Of a stretch of 10,225 bases of DNA, positions 1-8,455 are shown piece by piece. A model generated the notes under the pieces. It was given only the letters and a program-made list of their open reading frames with translations, was not told where the DNA came from and ran no database searches. The position numbers and the translations under genes were made by a program. Source of the stretch: JBGRPZ01 sp041725955 (GTDB lineage: Bacteria; Bacteroidota; Bacteroidia; Bacteroidales; JBGRPZ01); assembly GCA_041725955.1 (NCBI GenBank), contig JBGRQE010000105.1, positions 1 through 10,225 on the forward strand. The letters are read 5' to 3'. How positions within the stretch are numbered: position 1 is the first letter of the stretch; every line of letters starts with the position of its first letter.

Positions 1-539
1 GCGCCAACATCGAACAGAACATTATCTGCTGAATAATCATCAAGCGTTTCTCTTACATATTTTATCTGCATACCAATTGAAAGCTTATCTGTAAATCTTC
101 TGGCTAAACTTAATCCTATCTGTAAATCACCGGCGCTAATCATTCTGCCTGTACCATTAGGGTTCGCTACTGTGGTCTCTTCAAAATCATTTATTGCAAA
201 TGAAATTGCGTTAACACCTATTACAAAATCATTCCACGGAATTACAGCTGCTGCAGAACTTACTTTTGAATCAACAAGCCAATTATTGTATGAAAACGAA
301 ACCTCGGTTGATGTTGAATATGCAATACCTGCAACATTCCAATAAAGTGCATTTACACCTTTAACACTGCCTGTAACAGCCTCACCCATTGCTACTTCTC
401 TGGCACTGACTCCAATCTTTAAGAACTGTAAACCGGAACTGCCAGCTTTAGAAAAATCAAATCCATAATCGTATTGTCCGTATACTGAGCTGCAGACAAA
501 TGCAAATACCATAATTACTTTTATATAAATCTTTTTCAT
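1..539 (-). CDS. PorV/PorQ family outer-membrane protein, 3' end outside window
   Basis: An open frame starts at the ATG at 539 and runs off the window edge; 179 residues are visible with no stop. The N-terminus (MKKIYIKVIMVFAFVCSSVYGQ) is a clear Sec signal peptide of about 22 residues. After it come FLKIGVSAREVAMGEA (about residues 39-54) and NALYWNVAGIA (about 64-74), which match the opening of PorV/PorQ (UPF0164-like) proteins, where the second motif is usually ALYWNPAGLA. The rest alternates short beta-strand-like segments, as expected for a 14-stranded FadL-like barrel. PorV itself is a T9SS shuttle protein; many paralogues in Ignavibacteria have no defined role. It starts 10 nt after the T9SS-CTD gene and has no convincing Shine-Dalgarno, so it is probably translated as the last visible gene of the operon. 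Family is confident; a shuttle role for this paralogue is inference. Confidence 0.85.
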   Translation of the reverse strand, partial: MKKIYIKVIMVFAFVCSSVYGQYDYGFDFSKAGSSGLQFLKIGVSAREVAMGEAVTGSVKGVNALYWNVAGIAYSTSTEVSFSYNNWLVDSKVSSAAAVIPWNDFVIGVNAISFAINDFEETTVANPNGTGRMISAGDLQIGLSLARRFTDKLSIGMQIKYVRETLDDYSADNVLFDVG

Positions 540-549
540 ATCAACATTC

Positions 550-2373
550 TTATTTAATTATCAAAAGAGTACCTTTTGCGTTGCCAACAGAGGATTCAAC
601 TGTCCAGAAATAAATTCCGGGAGCTGTTCTTTGGCGCGCATCTGTAAGTTGATTCCATATCTCTTCACCAGAAGCCTGATCATCATGTTCCATTGTTCTT
701 ATCAATTCTCCGCTGCTTGTATATATTCTTATTGTACATCTTGCCGGAAGATTGGACCAGACAATTGAATTCTCTTGTCCGTTTATTGGAAACCCTGAAA
801 CTTCACGAAACGGATTTGGAAATACATTAACATCCAGTGCATTAGCAGCCGGTGCTTTTACTGAAAAGAGCGGCTCAGTATTTCTATTTGTTAACCAGCT
901 CTCTAAACCACTGTTCTCAACAGAGGTAACAGCATAATAATATCCGGCTCCAAGACTAATTGTTCTATCTTCATAAACCCATTTGTTTATATCACTATTC
1001 CAATATCTGGTTATATCATTTTTATTTTCGGGACGAATTTTTCTGATCATTTCATAAGGTCCGTTAAAGGATCTTTCACTTCTGTAAATTCTATACTCTT
1101 TCAAGTCATTATCCTTAGAGATTGGATCTTCATATGTATTCTCCAAAGGAGTAATAGAAATAGATATAGATTGATTTTCAGGGACTGCAATAACTTCCGT
1201 CTCCGGAGAAGGAATAGGAACATCAGCGAACTGGTAATTATTATCATAAAATTCTTTAGCTTTATCTATAGAATTAAAAAGCAGATCCTTCCCCTCCGGT
1301 AATCTGCTTTGCACTGATAAGCCTTTTACAGCATCATCAATACCTAAACCATTCACTGCCTCCACAACTACTATTTTTACTTTGCTCCCGGCACTAAGGT
1401 CATAAGGTCCGACAGACATAAGCATAAACGGAGATAAGTGATCATCATTTTCTGCCTGAAGCGATTTATCTTCTCCATTTAGAATTTTATATAAATTCTC
1501 TTTAGAATTACTTTGTATAGTTAAAAACTGCTGGTTGTTAAGTAACTGGGCAATTAAAACATTTGCAGGCTGAGTAGTTTGGTTTTTCGTAGGGTCATTA
1601 TAAAGTAAAGAATAACCGGCATATCCGGTGGTTCTCATCTCATTTTCATCGTCCCAATAATTCCCTATATCAGCAGTAAAAGAATAATTAGGAGTATCAT
1701 CGTAAGAGTATAATAATTTCCTTTGCTGATCGTAACGTACAAAGTCATCAGCTCTGTTAAAATCATCACCCCATCCGTTATGAACTACAAGATCCTGGTA
1801 ACTCGGACGAATAAGATATGGGAACCCAAAGTATACATCGGTCATATTCTGACTTGAGTTATTTGTAAACTCATATTCAACAATAATAAAGTTATTATAC
1901 TCTCTAAAGCTCCAGGCTTTACTTGTTCTTTTAACCGATATACCTTCTGTAGTTTGAAAGCTTGCTGTAATTTGTTCTTCCGGTTTACTTGGTTCATAAC
2001 CCAGAGTCTCAATAAAATTCTCTTCAACAACCAGATCATCAAAACTTCCTTTATCAACAAATAAGAAAGGACCGTTTTCGGTAAAAAAGATTGATCCGTC
2101 ACCTTTCAAACCACCTATCCAAAGACCTGCACCAGCTTGATAAGAACGCTGATCATCTTTACTCATTTTTAACGGACCACCCGGCCAGTCCATACTGGGA
2201 TAGGTTTCAAATCTATTTGTCGGGTCGGGAGCTCCGATAGTACCATCATCTTTCATTGTCTCCCACAAATTCGCTCTCTTATGAATTTTAAAGTCTGCTT
2301 TTCTGGCTTGTGCAAAGAGAGATACAGCAAACAATAAAATTATAACCAATATTAGATTTAGTTTTTTTAACAT
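550..2373 (-). CDS. Secreted protein with Fn3-like region and T9SS type A-like C-terminal domain
   Basis: The 607-residue product starts with a signal peptide (about 1-21, cleavage near SLFAQA). The large middle part (about 25-385) is rich in aromatics, Asn and Asp and looks like beta-sandwich; I do not recognise a catalytic motif. Residues about 386-505 resemble a fibronectin type III-like module (LKEYRIYRSE at 424-433, GAGYYYAVTSVENSG at 476-490). The last 93 residues begin VNVFPNPF and include a TIRIYTSSGELIRT strand pair and PGIYFWTV, the FlgD-like/T9SS type A sorting-domain pattern; it ends in Lys, common for these domains. The product is probably exported through the outer membrane and either released or surface-held. 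It sits between the TonB receptor (18 nt upstream) and a PorV-like gene (10 nt downstream), so it may be the receptor's external partner. An AAGGA sequence lies 12 nt before the ATG. The sorting domain is well supported; ligand binding is inference. Confidence 0.85.
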   Translation of the reverse strand: MLKKLNLILVIILLFAVSLFAQARKADFKIHKRANLWETMKDDGTIGAPDPTNRFETYPSMDWPGGPLKMSKDDQRSYQAGAGLWIGGLKGDGSIFFTENGPFLFVDKGSFDDLVVEENFIETLGYEPSKPEEQITASFQTTEGISVKRTSKAWSFREYNNFIIVEYEFTNNSSQNMTDVYFGFPYLIRPSYQDLVVHNGWGDDFNRADDFVRYDQQRKLLYSYDDTPNYSFTADIGNYWDDENEMRTTGYAGYSLLYNDPTKNQTTQPANVLIAQLLNNQQFLTIQSNSKENLYKILNGEDKSLQAENDDHLSPFMLMSVGPYDLSAGSKVKIVVVEAVNGLGIDDAVKGLSVQSRLPEGKDLLFNSIDKAKEFYDNNYQFADVPIPSPETEVIAVPENQSISISITPLENTYEDPISKDNDLKEYRIYRSERSFNGPYEMIRKIRPENKNDITRYWNSDINKWVYEDRTISLGAGYYYAVTSVENSGLESWLTNRNTEPLFSVKAPAANALDVNVFPNPFREVSGFPINGQENSIVWSNLPARCTIRIYTSSGELIRTMEHDDQASGEEIWNQLTDARQRTAPGIYFWTVESSVGNAKGTLLIIK

Positions 2374-2391
2374 CTTATAATCTAGTCCTTC

Positions 2392-5370
2392 TTAAAATTT
2401 ATATTCAATTCCGAAGAATAATCTTCTTTTTTCGTAGTATGTCTGCCAGCCAATATCATATCCGGCAGCATCTACGGTAGAAACTGTACCATTTTCAACA
2501 TAGTTTTTTGTAGCCTCAGCATCAAACAAGGCATCGCCGTAAGACCTTAGATTTTTAGTATTAAGCAGGTTAGTCACCTGGAAAAACAGAGTCATACTCT
2601 GGCCGTTAAACAATTCTATATTTTTCTCCAGCATTAAATCTACTGTGTGAATTGCAGGAAATCTCTGATTGTTGTATGTATCTGGCGGATCTTGCGGAGT
2701 TAAATATGTGAATGCCTGTCCGCTGACATATCTGAATAACAGACTCATACTACTTCCTTTTAAGAGATTCGAAATAAATGAAGGTGAATCTGATTCAGGA
2801 TAAACAAAGAAGAGATTAGCTCTAAAAATATGAGGACGGGAAAAACTCTTATCAACCGGAATTCTTTTATTTACATCAACATCCCATTCTAACTCTTGAT
2901 TTCCATCTTTATCTAATCTTACCACTCTTGGAGTTGCTCTGCCTTCACTTGCTTTTGAGAAACTATAATTTGCATTTATAGTAAATACTTCAGAGAATGT
3001 AGATTTAAACGAAACTTCAAATCCTCGCGAATCTCCATAATCACCGGATAAATTTGTTTGATAAGCAATATTAGGTGTTGTTCTGCCTGTAATAGGATCG
3101 TATGCATAAACAAAATGATCAAACAGTCCTACTCTTTCGGCAGTCTGATCAAACACATCTTTATAGTAAGCAACAATTTCCAGAACACCAAAATCTTCAA
3201 AGTTATGCTTAACTCCAGCCTCGAATTGTATTGTTTTTTGAGGTTTAAGCGGTTTATTGGTGAATGCTACAGAACGTTCAGGATCTCCGTCATTAGAAGG
3301 AATGTTAGCCGGATTTTTACCTTCCTGTTCTGCCTTTACTTTGTTCTCAACTATATATACGGGTCTGAAATAAGCAAACTCAAACATCTGATCCAAAGGA
3401 GGCATTTGATAATAATGCCCATAGTTAAAATGTAAAAGTGTATTTTCTGATATAGGGAATGAAACACCGAATCTGGGACTAATCATATTATAAGCTTTAG
3501 CTGCAGATCTGGGTTGCTTCATTACATTATTAAATGAATACTTTATCCTTCCGTTGGAATCTATCTGATCTTTATCAGGATCTAATAAAGGATCATACAG
3601 AGGATCAACAGCCAGATTATAAATCGGAGTCTCTTTGAACCAGTCATAATTAGGATCAAATCTATCGAAGCGAACACCGATGTTAAGAATCATTGTTTCA
3701 AATTCCATTTTATTTTGAAGATAAACAGCAAACTGCAATGGATGATAAGTTTCCATCAGTCCTCTGTTTATCCAGTTACTCTTATCGGTAGTAAATGAAG
3801 GGAGTCTGTAATTCTCTCTTTCATCATAGGTGTTGTATCTAACTTCAAAACCGGCTTTTAACAGATTATTCTTATCAAACTGCCAGTTTATGTTACCGGT
3901 AAGAGAAACATCACCGGTTAAAATATCGTTATACAAGGCTGGTGTGTATGCATCGAAAGGCTCTCCTTCAAATCCATTGTAGCGTTGGAAACCAAACAAA
4001 GTTGGATTTTCACTCCTGCCCACTCTAAAGTCATCACCAGGCTTCTCTTTGAAGTTAGTCCAGTAAGTACTTAGTTTTAACTCATAGAAAAATTCTGTAT
4101 TTATAACCTTTGTAAAGTTTAGCGCTAAATCGTAATTGTAGATATCAACTAATGATCCCCAGCCTCTGTAATATTTTGCCTGGTTTGTAAAATCACCATT
4201 TTCCTGAAGAGTAGTTCTGGCAATATGACTGTAGAATCCGCTTAGTTTCCATTTTGCGCCTTTAAGATTTTGCGAAAGATTAAAGAATATATTTTCGTTC
4301 TTTTTACTCTTTCTGGGACTTGGCAAATTATATGCTTCACTCTTAAATGTACCGGCTGTAAAGAATTTTACTCTTGAATCGCCTAGCGTAAAAAGCGGTC
4401 CGCTAAGATCGAAGTTTACTGTATAATCTGCTATATCTGTATAATCATAAATTTGAGATTTTCTCTCTTCAGTCCACCATTTAGGATCAAGAGAACCATC
4501 TGCTAATTTGTTATCTTTAAATTCTTTCTGTGTGTTTTCATCATATAAATAATTTCCAAAGTGACGCTGCCCCGGAAGGCCGTATATAAACTCAACTGAG
4601 GCATCCAGTTTATCTCCACCTTCTTTGGTAATTACATTAACAATTCCTGATTGAGCATTTCCATATTCGGCAGTAAAACCACCTGTCATCATCTGTACTT
4701 CCTGGATGATATTCATATTTATATTTGTAAAAGAACCGCCCCAGTCTGCTCTTCCTAAAAGAAGATTTGCAGTTCTTGCTCCGTCGAAATGCCAGACAAC
4801 CTCATCCTGACTTCCTCCACGAACAGAGTATCTTGCTTCTCCCTTACCTGCAGAACCCAAGCCACCTGCAACAGGAATCGGATCAAAGAACACACCGGAT
4901 TGTACCATCAAACTTTTTTTAGCATCTCTGGTAGGGAGTTTTGTTAACTGAGCAACATTTAAGTTTTGTATACTGGCTGTAACATCTTTTTGAATTACAG
5001 GTTTATCTGCTATTACAACTACTTCTTTATCTAAATGTAATGACTCCTCATAAATAACAGCATTAAGTGCCGTAGTTAAATCTGTCATTACTGTAACATC
5101 ATTCACAATTAAATCTTTATAACCAATCATTGAGAATTTAACTGAATATTTACCGGGATTAATACCAATAATAATAAACTCCCCATTCTCATCCGTAGCT
5201 GCACCTATTTGAGTACCAACAAGCATTACATTCACTCCGGGTATTGACTGGTTTGTAGTACCATCCTTTACAATCCCTTTAACCTTGCCTGTTACACCTG
5301 CCTGAATGATTGTTGTAAAACAAAACAAACAAAGCAGCAAAATAAGTGACTTAGCTTTTATTCTTTGCAA
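2392..5370 (-). CDS. TonB-dependent receptor with carboxypeptidase-regulatory-like N-terminal domain
   Basis: The 992-residue product is an outer-membrane gated channel driven by TonB-ExbB-ExbD. A signal peptide covers about 1-24 (basic RIKAK, hydrophobic core, IQA cleavage site). Residues 28-106 form a CarboxypepD_reg-like domain (GIVKDGTTNQSIPGVNVML, GAATDENGEFIIIGINPGKY). EVVVIA at 116-121 is a TonB-box-like strand. The plug follows (about 125-252) with YSVRGG at 181-186 and AEYGNAQSGIVNVITKEGG at 234-252. The rest is a long barrel ending in an aromatic residue (EYKF), the usual BamA-recognised end. The start codon is TTG, supported by a strong GGAGGAG just upstream and by the complete signal peptide; no ATG lies nearby. 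It follows the ABC permeases by 21 nt. The domain plan resembles SusC-type receptors but no SusD gene follows. Substrate is unknown; the adjoining sugar-type importer suggests an oligosaccharide. Confidence 0.93.
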   Translation of the reverse strand: MQRIKAKSLILLLCLFCFTTIIQAGVTGKVKGIVKDGTTNQSIPGVNVMLVGTQIGAATDENGEFIIIGINPGKYSVKFSMIGYKDLIVNDVTVMTDLTTALNAVIYEESLHLDKEVVVIADKPVIQKDVTASIQNLNVAQLTKLPTRDAKKSLMVQSGVFFDPIPVAGGLGSAGKGEARYSVRGGSQDEVVWHFDGARTANLLLGRADWGGSFTNINMNIIQEVQMMTGGFTAEYGNAQSGIVNVITKEGGDKLDASVEFIYGLPGQRHFGNYLYDENTQKEFKDNKLADGSLDPKWWTEERKSQIYDYTDIADYTVNFDLSGPLFTLGDSRVKFFTAGTFKSEAYNLPSPRKSKKNENIFFNLSQNLKGAKWKLSGFYSHIARTTLQENGDFTNQAKYYRGWGSLVDIYNYDLALNFTKVINTEFFYELKLSTYWTNFKEKPGDDFRVGRSENPTLFGFQRYNGFEGEPFDAYTPALYNDILTGDVSLTGNINWQFDKNNLLKAGFEVRYNTYDERENYRLPSFTTDKSNWINRGLMETYHPLQFAVYLQNKMEFETMILNIGVRFDRFDPNYDWFKETPIYNLAVDPLYDPLLDPDKDQIDSNGRIKYSFNNVMKQPRSAAKAYNMISPRFGVSFPISENTLLHFNYGHYYQMPPLDQMFEFAYFRPVYIVENKVKAEQEGKNPANIPSNDGDPERSVAFTNKPLKPQKTIQFEAGVKHNFEDFGVLEIVAYYKDVFDQTAERVGLFDHFVYAYDPITGRTTPNIAYQTNLSGDYGDSRGFEVSFKSTFSEVFTINANYSFSKASEGRATPRVVRLDKDGNQELEWDVDVNKRIPVDKSFSRPHIFRANLFFVYPESDSPSFISNLLKGSSMSLLFRYVSGQAFTYLTPQDPPDTYNNQRFPAIHTVDLMLEKNIELFNGQSMTLFFQVTNLLNTKNLRSYGDALFDAEATKNYVENGTVSTVDAAGYDIGWQTYYEKRRLFFGIEYKF

Positions 5371-5372
5371 AA

Positions 5373-5379
5373 CTCCTCC
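5373..5379 (-). promoter_or_regulatory. Strong Shine-Dalgarno (GGAGGAG) for the TonB receptor TTG start
   Basis: Read on the minus strand, GGAGGAG is followed by TT and then the TTG start at 5370. It is the best ribosome binding site of the operon and lies in the 21-nt gap after the permease gene. It decides the non-ATG start of the receptor. The spacing (4 nt from GGAGG) is slightly short but workable. Confidence 0.7.
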
Positions 5380-5391
5380 GTATTTATCAGC

Positions 5392-6222
5392 TTATTCTTT
5401 AATTCCACTCATCATAAATCCACGTATAAAATATTTCTGGAAAAGGATAAACAGTATTACTATCGGAAGCATCATTACTACAGATGCAGCCATTAGCAAT
5501 GCCCATTCAGGCTGCTGCTGTCCGGCAAACTGAGCCAGTCCCAATGCCAGAGTTCCTTTCGACTTATCAGATAAATATATAAGTGGACCTAAAAAATCAT
5601 TCCATGTAAATAAAAATGTGAAGATTGCGACTGTTGCAACAGCAGGTTTGGTTAAAGGCATTACTATTGTTGCATAAATCCTAAACTCAGAGCATCCGTC
5701 TATTCTGGCTGCATCTATTAAACTTTTAGGAATTGATAAAAAGAACTGCCGCATCAAAAATATATTAAATGCTCCGCCACCAAAGAATGCTGGTATGGTT
5801 AAGGCTTTAAGACTGTTTAGCCATGCTAACTCCTTAAATATCACAAACACCGGAATCATTATTACCTGTGCCGGCAAAAGCATTGTTGCAAGTAAAACGA
5901 AGAATACCTTCTCTCTTCCCGGCCATTCTAAGAAGCTGAAAGAATAAGCCACAATAGAACTGGAGAAAACTACTCCAATAATATTAACTACTGTTATTAT
6001 TATTGAATTTTGAAGATATGTTAAGAATGGCAATCTATCGAATATTTTTGTGTAATTATCCCATTGAAAATTTTCCGGTATCAGATTAAGTGAAAATACC
6101 TGAGCCTCGGGCTTTAGTGATGTTGCCAATATCCAGAGCATCGGCAATAAGAAAAAGAGCGCAATCACTGTCAGAAGTCCAAATGTAAATGTATTTTTCA
6201 TATTTGATCTGTTATTCATCAT
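5392..6222 (-). CDS. Carbohydrate ABC transporter permease, MalG/UgpE type
   Basis: This is the second inner-membrane permease of a type I sugar importer. I place the start at the ATG at 6222 (276 residues), which overlaps the upstream TGA stop by one base (TGATG) and follows a purine-rich GGGAAGAAAG; the frame stays open to an ATG at 6252, but that adds ten charged residues inside the preceding gene. There are about six membrane segments, beginning near residue 12 (FTFGLLTVIALFFLLPMLWI). The EAA loop that contacts the ATPase is DAARIDGCSEFRIYATIVMP (about residues 160-179); the usual Ala after Asp-Gly is Cys here. The C-terminus (RGFMMSGIKE) is the family's typical G-x-x-x-G-x-K-x ending. 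It pairs with the MalF-type permease just upstream. The family is certain; the exact sugar cannot be read from the sequence. Confidence 0.92.
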   Translation of the reverse strand: MMNNRSNMKNTFTFGLLTVIALFFLLPMLWILATSLKPEAQVFSLNLIPENFQWDNYTKIFDRLPFLTYLQNSIIITVVNIIGVVFSSSIVAYSFSFLEWPGREKVFFVLLATMLLPAQVIMIPVFVIFKELAWLNSLKALTIPAFFGGGAFNIFLMRQFFLSIPKSLIDAARIDGCSEFRIYATIVMPLTKPAVATVAIFTFLFTWNDFLGPLIYLSDKSKGTLALGLAQFAGQQQPEWALLMAASVVMMLPIVILFILFQKYFIRGFMMSGIKE

Positions 6223-7124
6223 CAATCTTTCTTCCCGGAATAGTGTACCCATTTATTACTGAATTTGAATTGTATATATGTTATGATTATTGCTATGATA
6301 AAGAGTATCCATGCCATTGCTGAAGCATAGCCCATATCAAAATCATCAAAAGCCTTATTGTATAAATACAGATTATAGAAAAGTGTTGAATTAAGAGGTC
6401 CGCCTTTGGTCATAACATAAGCTTCTACAAATACCTGCAGTGCAAATATCACTTCCATTATTACCCAAAGAAAAATAACCGGAGAAATTGAAGGCACTAT
6501 TAAATGACGAAACTTATTCCACCATCCGCCGCCATCCAGTTCAATTGCTTCATAAAGATTCTTTGGTATACTCTGCAAAGCAGCTAAGAATACAAGCATT
6601 CTGCCGCCACCTATTGACCAGACACTCATAAGTATTATTGAGGGCTTTGACCAGTCAGGATCGAGTAACCATAAAGGTCCCTGAATACCGAAAAAATCTA
6701 GTGACAGATTTAGCAATCCATACTCAGGATTTAATATCCACATCCATAAAACAGAAAGAATAACACCACTTATTATTGACGGCACAAAATAAATTGTTCT
6801 AAATGCTTTAATGCCTTTAAAAGTGTTGTTAACCAATACAGCCAGCATTAATGAGCCGATAATAACTAATGGTGTTCTGACAATCAGATAGAACAGAGTA
6901 TTCCAAATTGACTGCCAAAAATATTTATCTTGAAATAAAAGTTCTTCGTAATTTCTGAAACCTATAAACTGTGGGACTCTTAAAACATCGTACTGACAAA
7001 GACTGTAATACATCGACATAATTATAGGATAGATTCCAAAAATCAGAAATCCAATAACCCAGGGCGATAAGAACAGGTATCCCCAGAATTGCTGTTTATT
7101 TGTTATCTCTTTTAAACTTTTCAT
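6222..7124 (-). CDS. Carbohydrate ABC transporter permease, MalF/UgpA type
   Basis: The 300-residue product is the first permease of the importer. It has about six hydrophobic segments (roughly 14-36, 72-99, 110-132, 161-181, 205-228, 267-289). The EAA motif is EAIELDGGGWWNKFRHLIVP (182-201), with the conserved Gly after Asp. The region FLSPWVIGFLIFGIYPI near the start is typical of UgpA/MalF proteins that lack the large periplasmic insertion of enteric MalF. Its ATG at 7124 directly follows the stop of the solute-binding protein gene (TAG-ATG, no gap), and its own TGA overlaps the next permease start, so translation of the three genes is probably coupled. The matching ATPase is not in the window; a shared MsmK-like ATPase encoded elsewhere is plausible but inferred. 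Confidence 0.92.
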   Translation of the reverse strand: MKSLKEITNKQQFWGYLFLSPWVIGFLIFGIYPIIMSMYYSLCQYDVLRVPQFIGFRNYEELLFQDKYFWQSIWNTLFYLIVRTPLVIIGSLMLAVLVNNTFKGIKAFRTIYFVPSIISGVILSVLWMWILNPEYGLLNLSLDFFGIQGPLWLLDPDWSKPSIILMSVWSIGGGRMLVFLAALQSIPKNLYEAIELDGGGWWNKFRHLIVPSISPVIFLWVIMEVIFALQVFVEAYVMTKGGPLNSTLFYNLYLYNKAFDDFDMGYASAMAWILFIIAIIITYIQFKFSNKWVHYSGKKD

Positions 7125-8453
7125 CTAGAACTGCTCAATTGGTAATTTCTTTTCAACATATCTATCATATTCTACAGCACGATCGAGATTAAATTGAATA
7201 GTCTTTTCAGCTTGTTTAAGGGCTTCTGCCGGACTTTCAATTTTATGTAAAGCTCTTTCGCGTGCAAATGAGAATTCTCTCCAGAACACATCGTGAATTA
7301 ATGGGAACAACACCTTCGATTCGGTATTCTCCATCTGTTTATCAAATACCTTCATAGAAAAATGTTTGTTCATAAATAATGAATCTTTAGCGGCTAAACG
7401 ATTTGCAGGAAACAGAGCCTGTTTGCTCTCTAATACTTCTCTAAGCTGTATTTTTCTATTGGTTGCGAATTTAATAAACTCCCAAGCATCTTTTTTATTA
7501 TCTGCTCCTCTTGGAATTGCATACCACCAGGATCCTGTAGATGATTTTGTTTCCCTGCTTTCAAAGCTTGGAATTTCAGCTACACCATAATTTAGATCAG
7601 GATTATAAAGCTTAATCTGATCTATATAAGTATTATCCAAAATCATCATTGCAACTTTCTCAGAAATAAAACCGTGCTGCGATCCGTAACCAAAGCCTCC
7701 TATTAAAGTATTAATATCATCGAGCGAAGCAATATCGTAGAAACTGATCTCTTCATTTAATCCTTTTATCATTTCCTTATTTGCCAGGGTAACTTTATTC
7801 CCTTGCTTAAAAGTACTTCCAAGTTCCAGTGCCATAAGGAATGATGTTTCAAGAGTTCCATAATTAGGAATAAAACCGATCTCTTTAATTTTATTGTTTT
7901 GATCTCTTTTCAAAATTTGTTGTGAGTATGATTTTACCTGTTGCCAGGTTTTAGGAGGTTTAGCCGGATTTAATCCGTTTCTTTCGAACATTGATTTATT
8001 ATAGAAAAGTGCGTAGGAAGCTGTATAGGCAGGAACTGCAAACAATTTATTACGATAATGCATCTCTTGCCATAGTGCGTTATAGAATTGTGTAGAATCA
8101 AACTCCGGATCATCTAAAGCATTTTCCAGACAAACCAAAGCTCTGCGCGCTGCCCATTTGGGAACTGTTGATACTAACATAACAACATCCGGCGGATCTT
8201 CACTTAAAACGGCTGTCAGCAGTTTCTTTTCATGTTCATTCCAGGGAATCGGCACACAATCTATATATATAGAATCTTGGATTTCATTAAAGAGCTTGGC
8301 AGCAAAAGGTATATCATCTTTCTTATCGGCAACATACCAATAGACAACTCTATTTTTTCGGTGCTCAACTTTTTTACCGATTGGAACAACAATTACAACT
8401 ATGGCAAATATAATAAGTATTGTAACTATAATATTTTTAAGCTTATCAATCAT
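7125..8453 (-). CDS. Extracellular solute-binding protein, family 1 (sugar type), membrane-anchored
   Basis: The 442-residue product is the binding protein that captures substrate in the periplasm and hands it to the two permeases downstream. The N-terminus is short and basic, then hydrophobic (about 9-25, IVTILIIFAIVVIVVP), with no Cys for a lipobox and no obvious signal peptidase I site, so it may stay as an uncleaved membrane anchor. The fold signature of the maltose-type family follows: VVYWYVADKKDD near 36, the PPDVVML segment near 87, SYALFYNKSMFERNGL (146-161), PPKTWQQV (166-173), and GSWWYAIPRGADNKKDAWEFIKF (307-329). The many aromatics around 138-150 and 308-311 would fit sugar stacking. 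It starts 2 nt after the regulator's stop with no clear Shine-Dalgarno. Family is firm; ligand is unknown. Confidence 0.9.
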   Translation of the reverse strand: MIDKLKNIIVTILIIFAIVVIVVPIGKKVEHRKNRVVYWYVADKKDDIPFAAKLFNEIQDSIYIDCVPIPWNEHEKKLLTAVLSEDPPDVVMLVSTVPKWAARRALVCLENALDDPEFDSTQFYNALWQEMHYRNKLFAVPAYTASYALFYNKSMFERNGLNPAKPPKTWQQVKSYSQQILKRDQNNKIKEIGFIPNYGTLETSFLMALELGSTFKQGNKVTLANKEMIKGLNEEISFYDIASLDDINTLIGGFGYGSQHGFISEKVAMMILDNTYIDQIKLYNPDLNYGVAEIPSFESRETKSSTGSWWYAIPRGADNKKDAWEFIKFATNRKIQLREVLESKQALFPANRLAAKDSLFMNKHFSMKVFDKQMENTESKVLFPLIHDVFWREFSFARERALHKIESPAEALKQAEKTIQFNLDRAVEYDRYVEKKLPIEQF

Positions 8454-8455
8454 TT

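Noticed and set aside
1842..2102. Minus-strand frame of 86 codons in another phase
   Set aside because: It is inside the T9SS-CTD gene, shows no domain or signal, and is explained as an out-of-phase shadow.
3058..3435. Plus-strand frame of 125 codons
   Set aside because: It lies entirely opposite the TonB receptor barrel, which has clear family motifs; the composition is that of an antisense shadow.
6223..6252. Ten-residue N-terminal extension of the MalG-type permease from ATG at 6252
   Set aside because: It would sit wholly inside the upstream permease gene; the ATG at 6222 has a purine-rich ribosome site and a one-base overlap with the stop.
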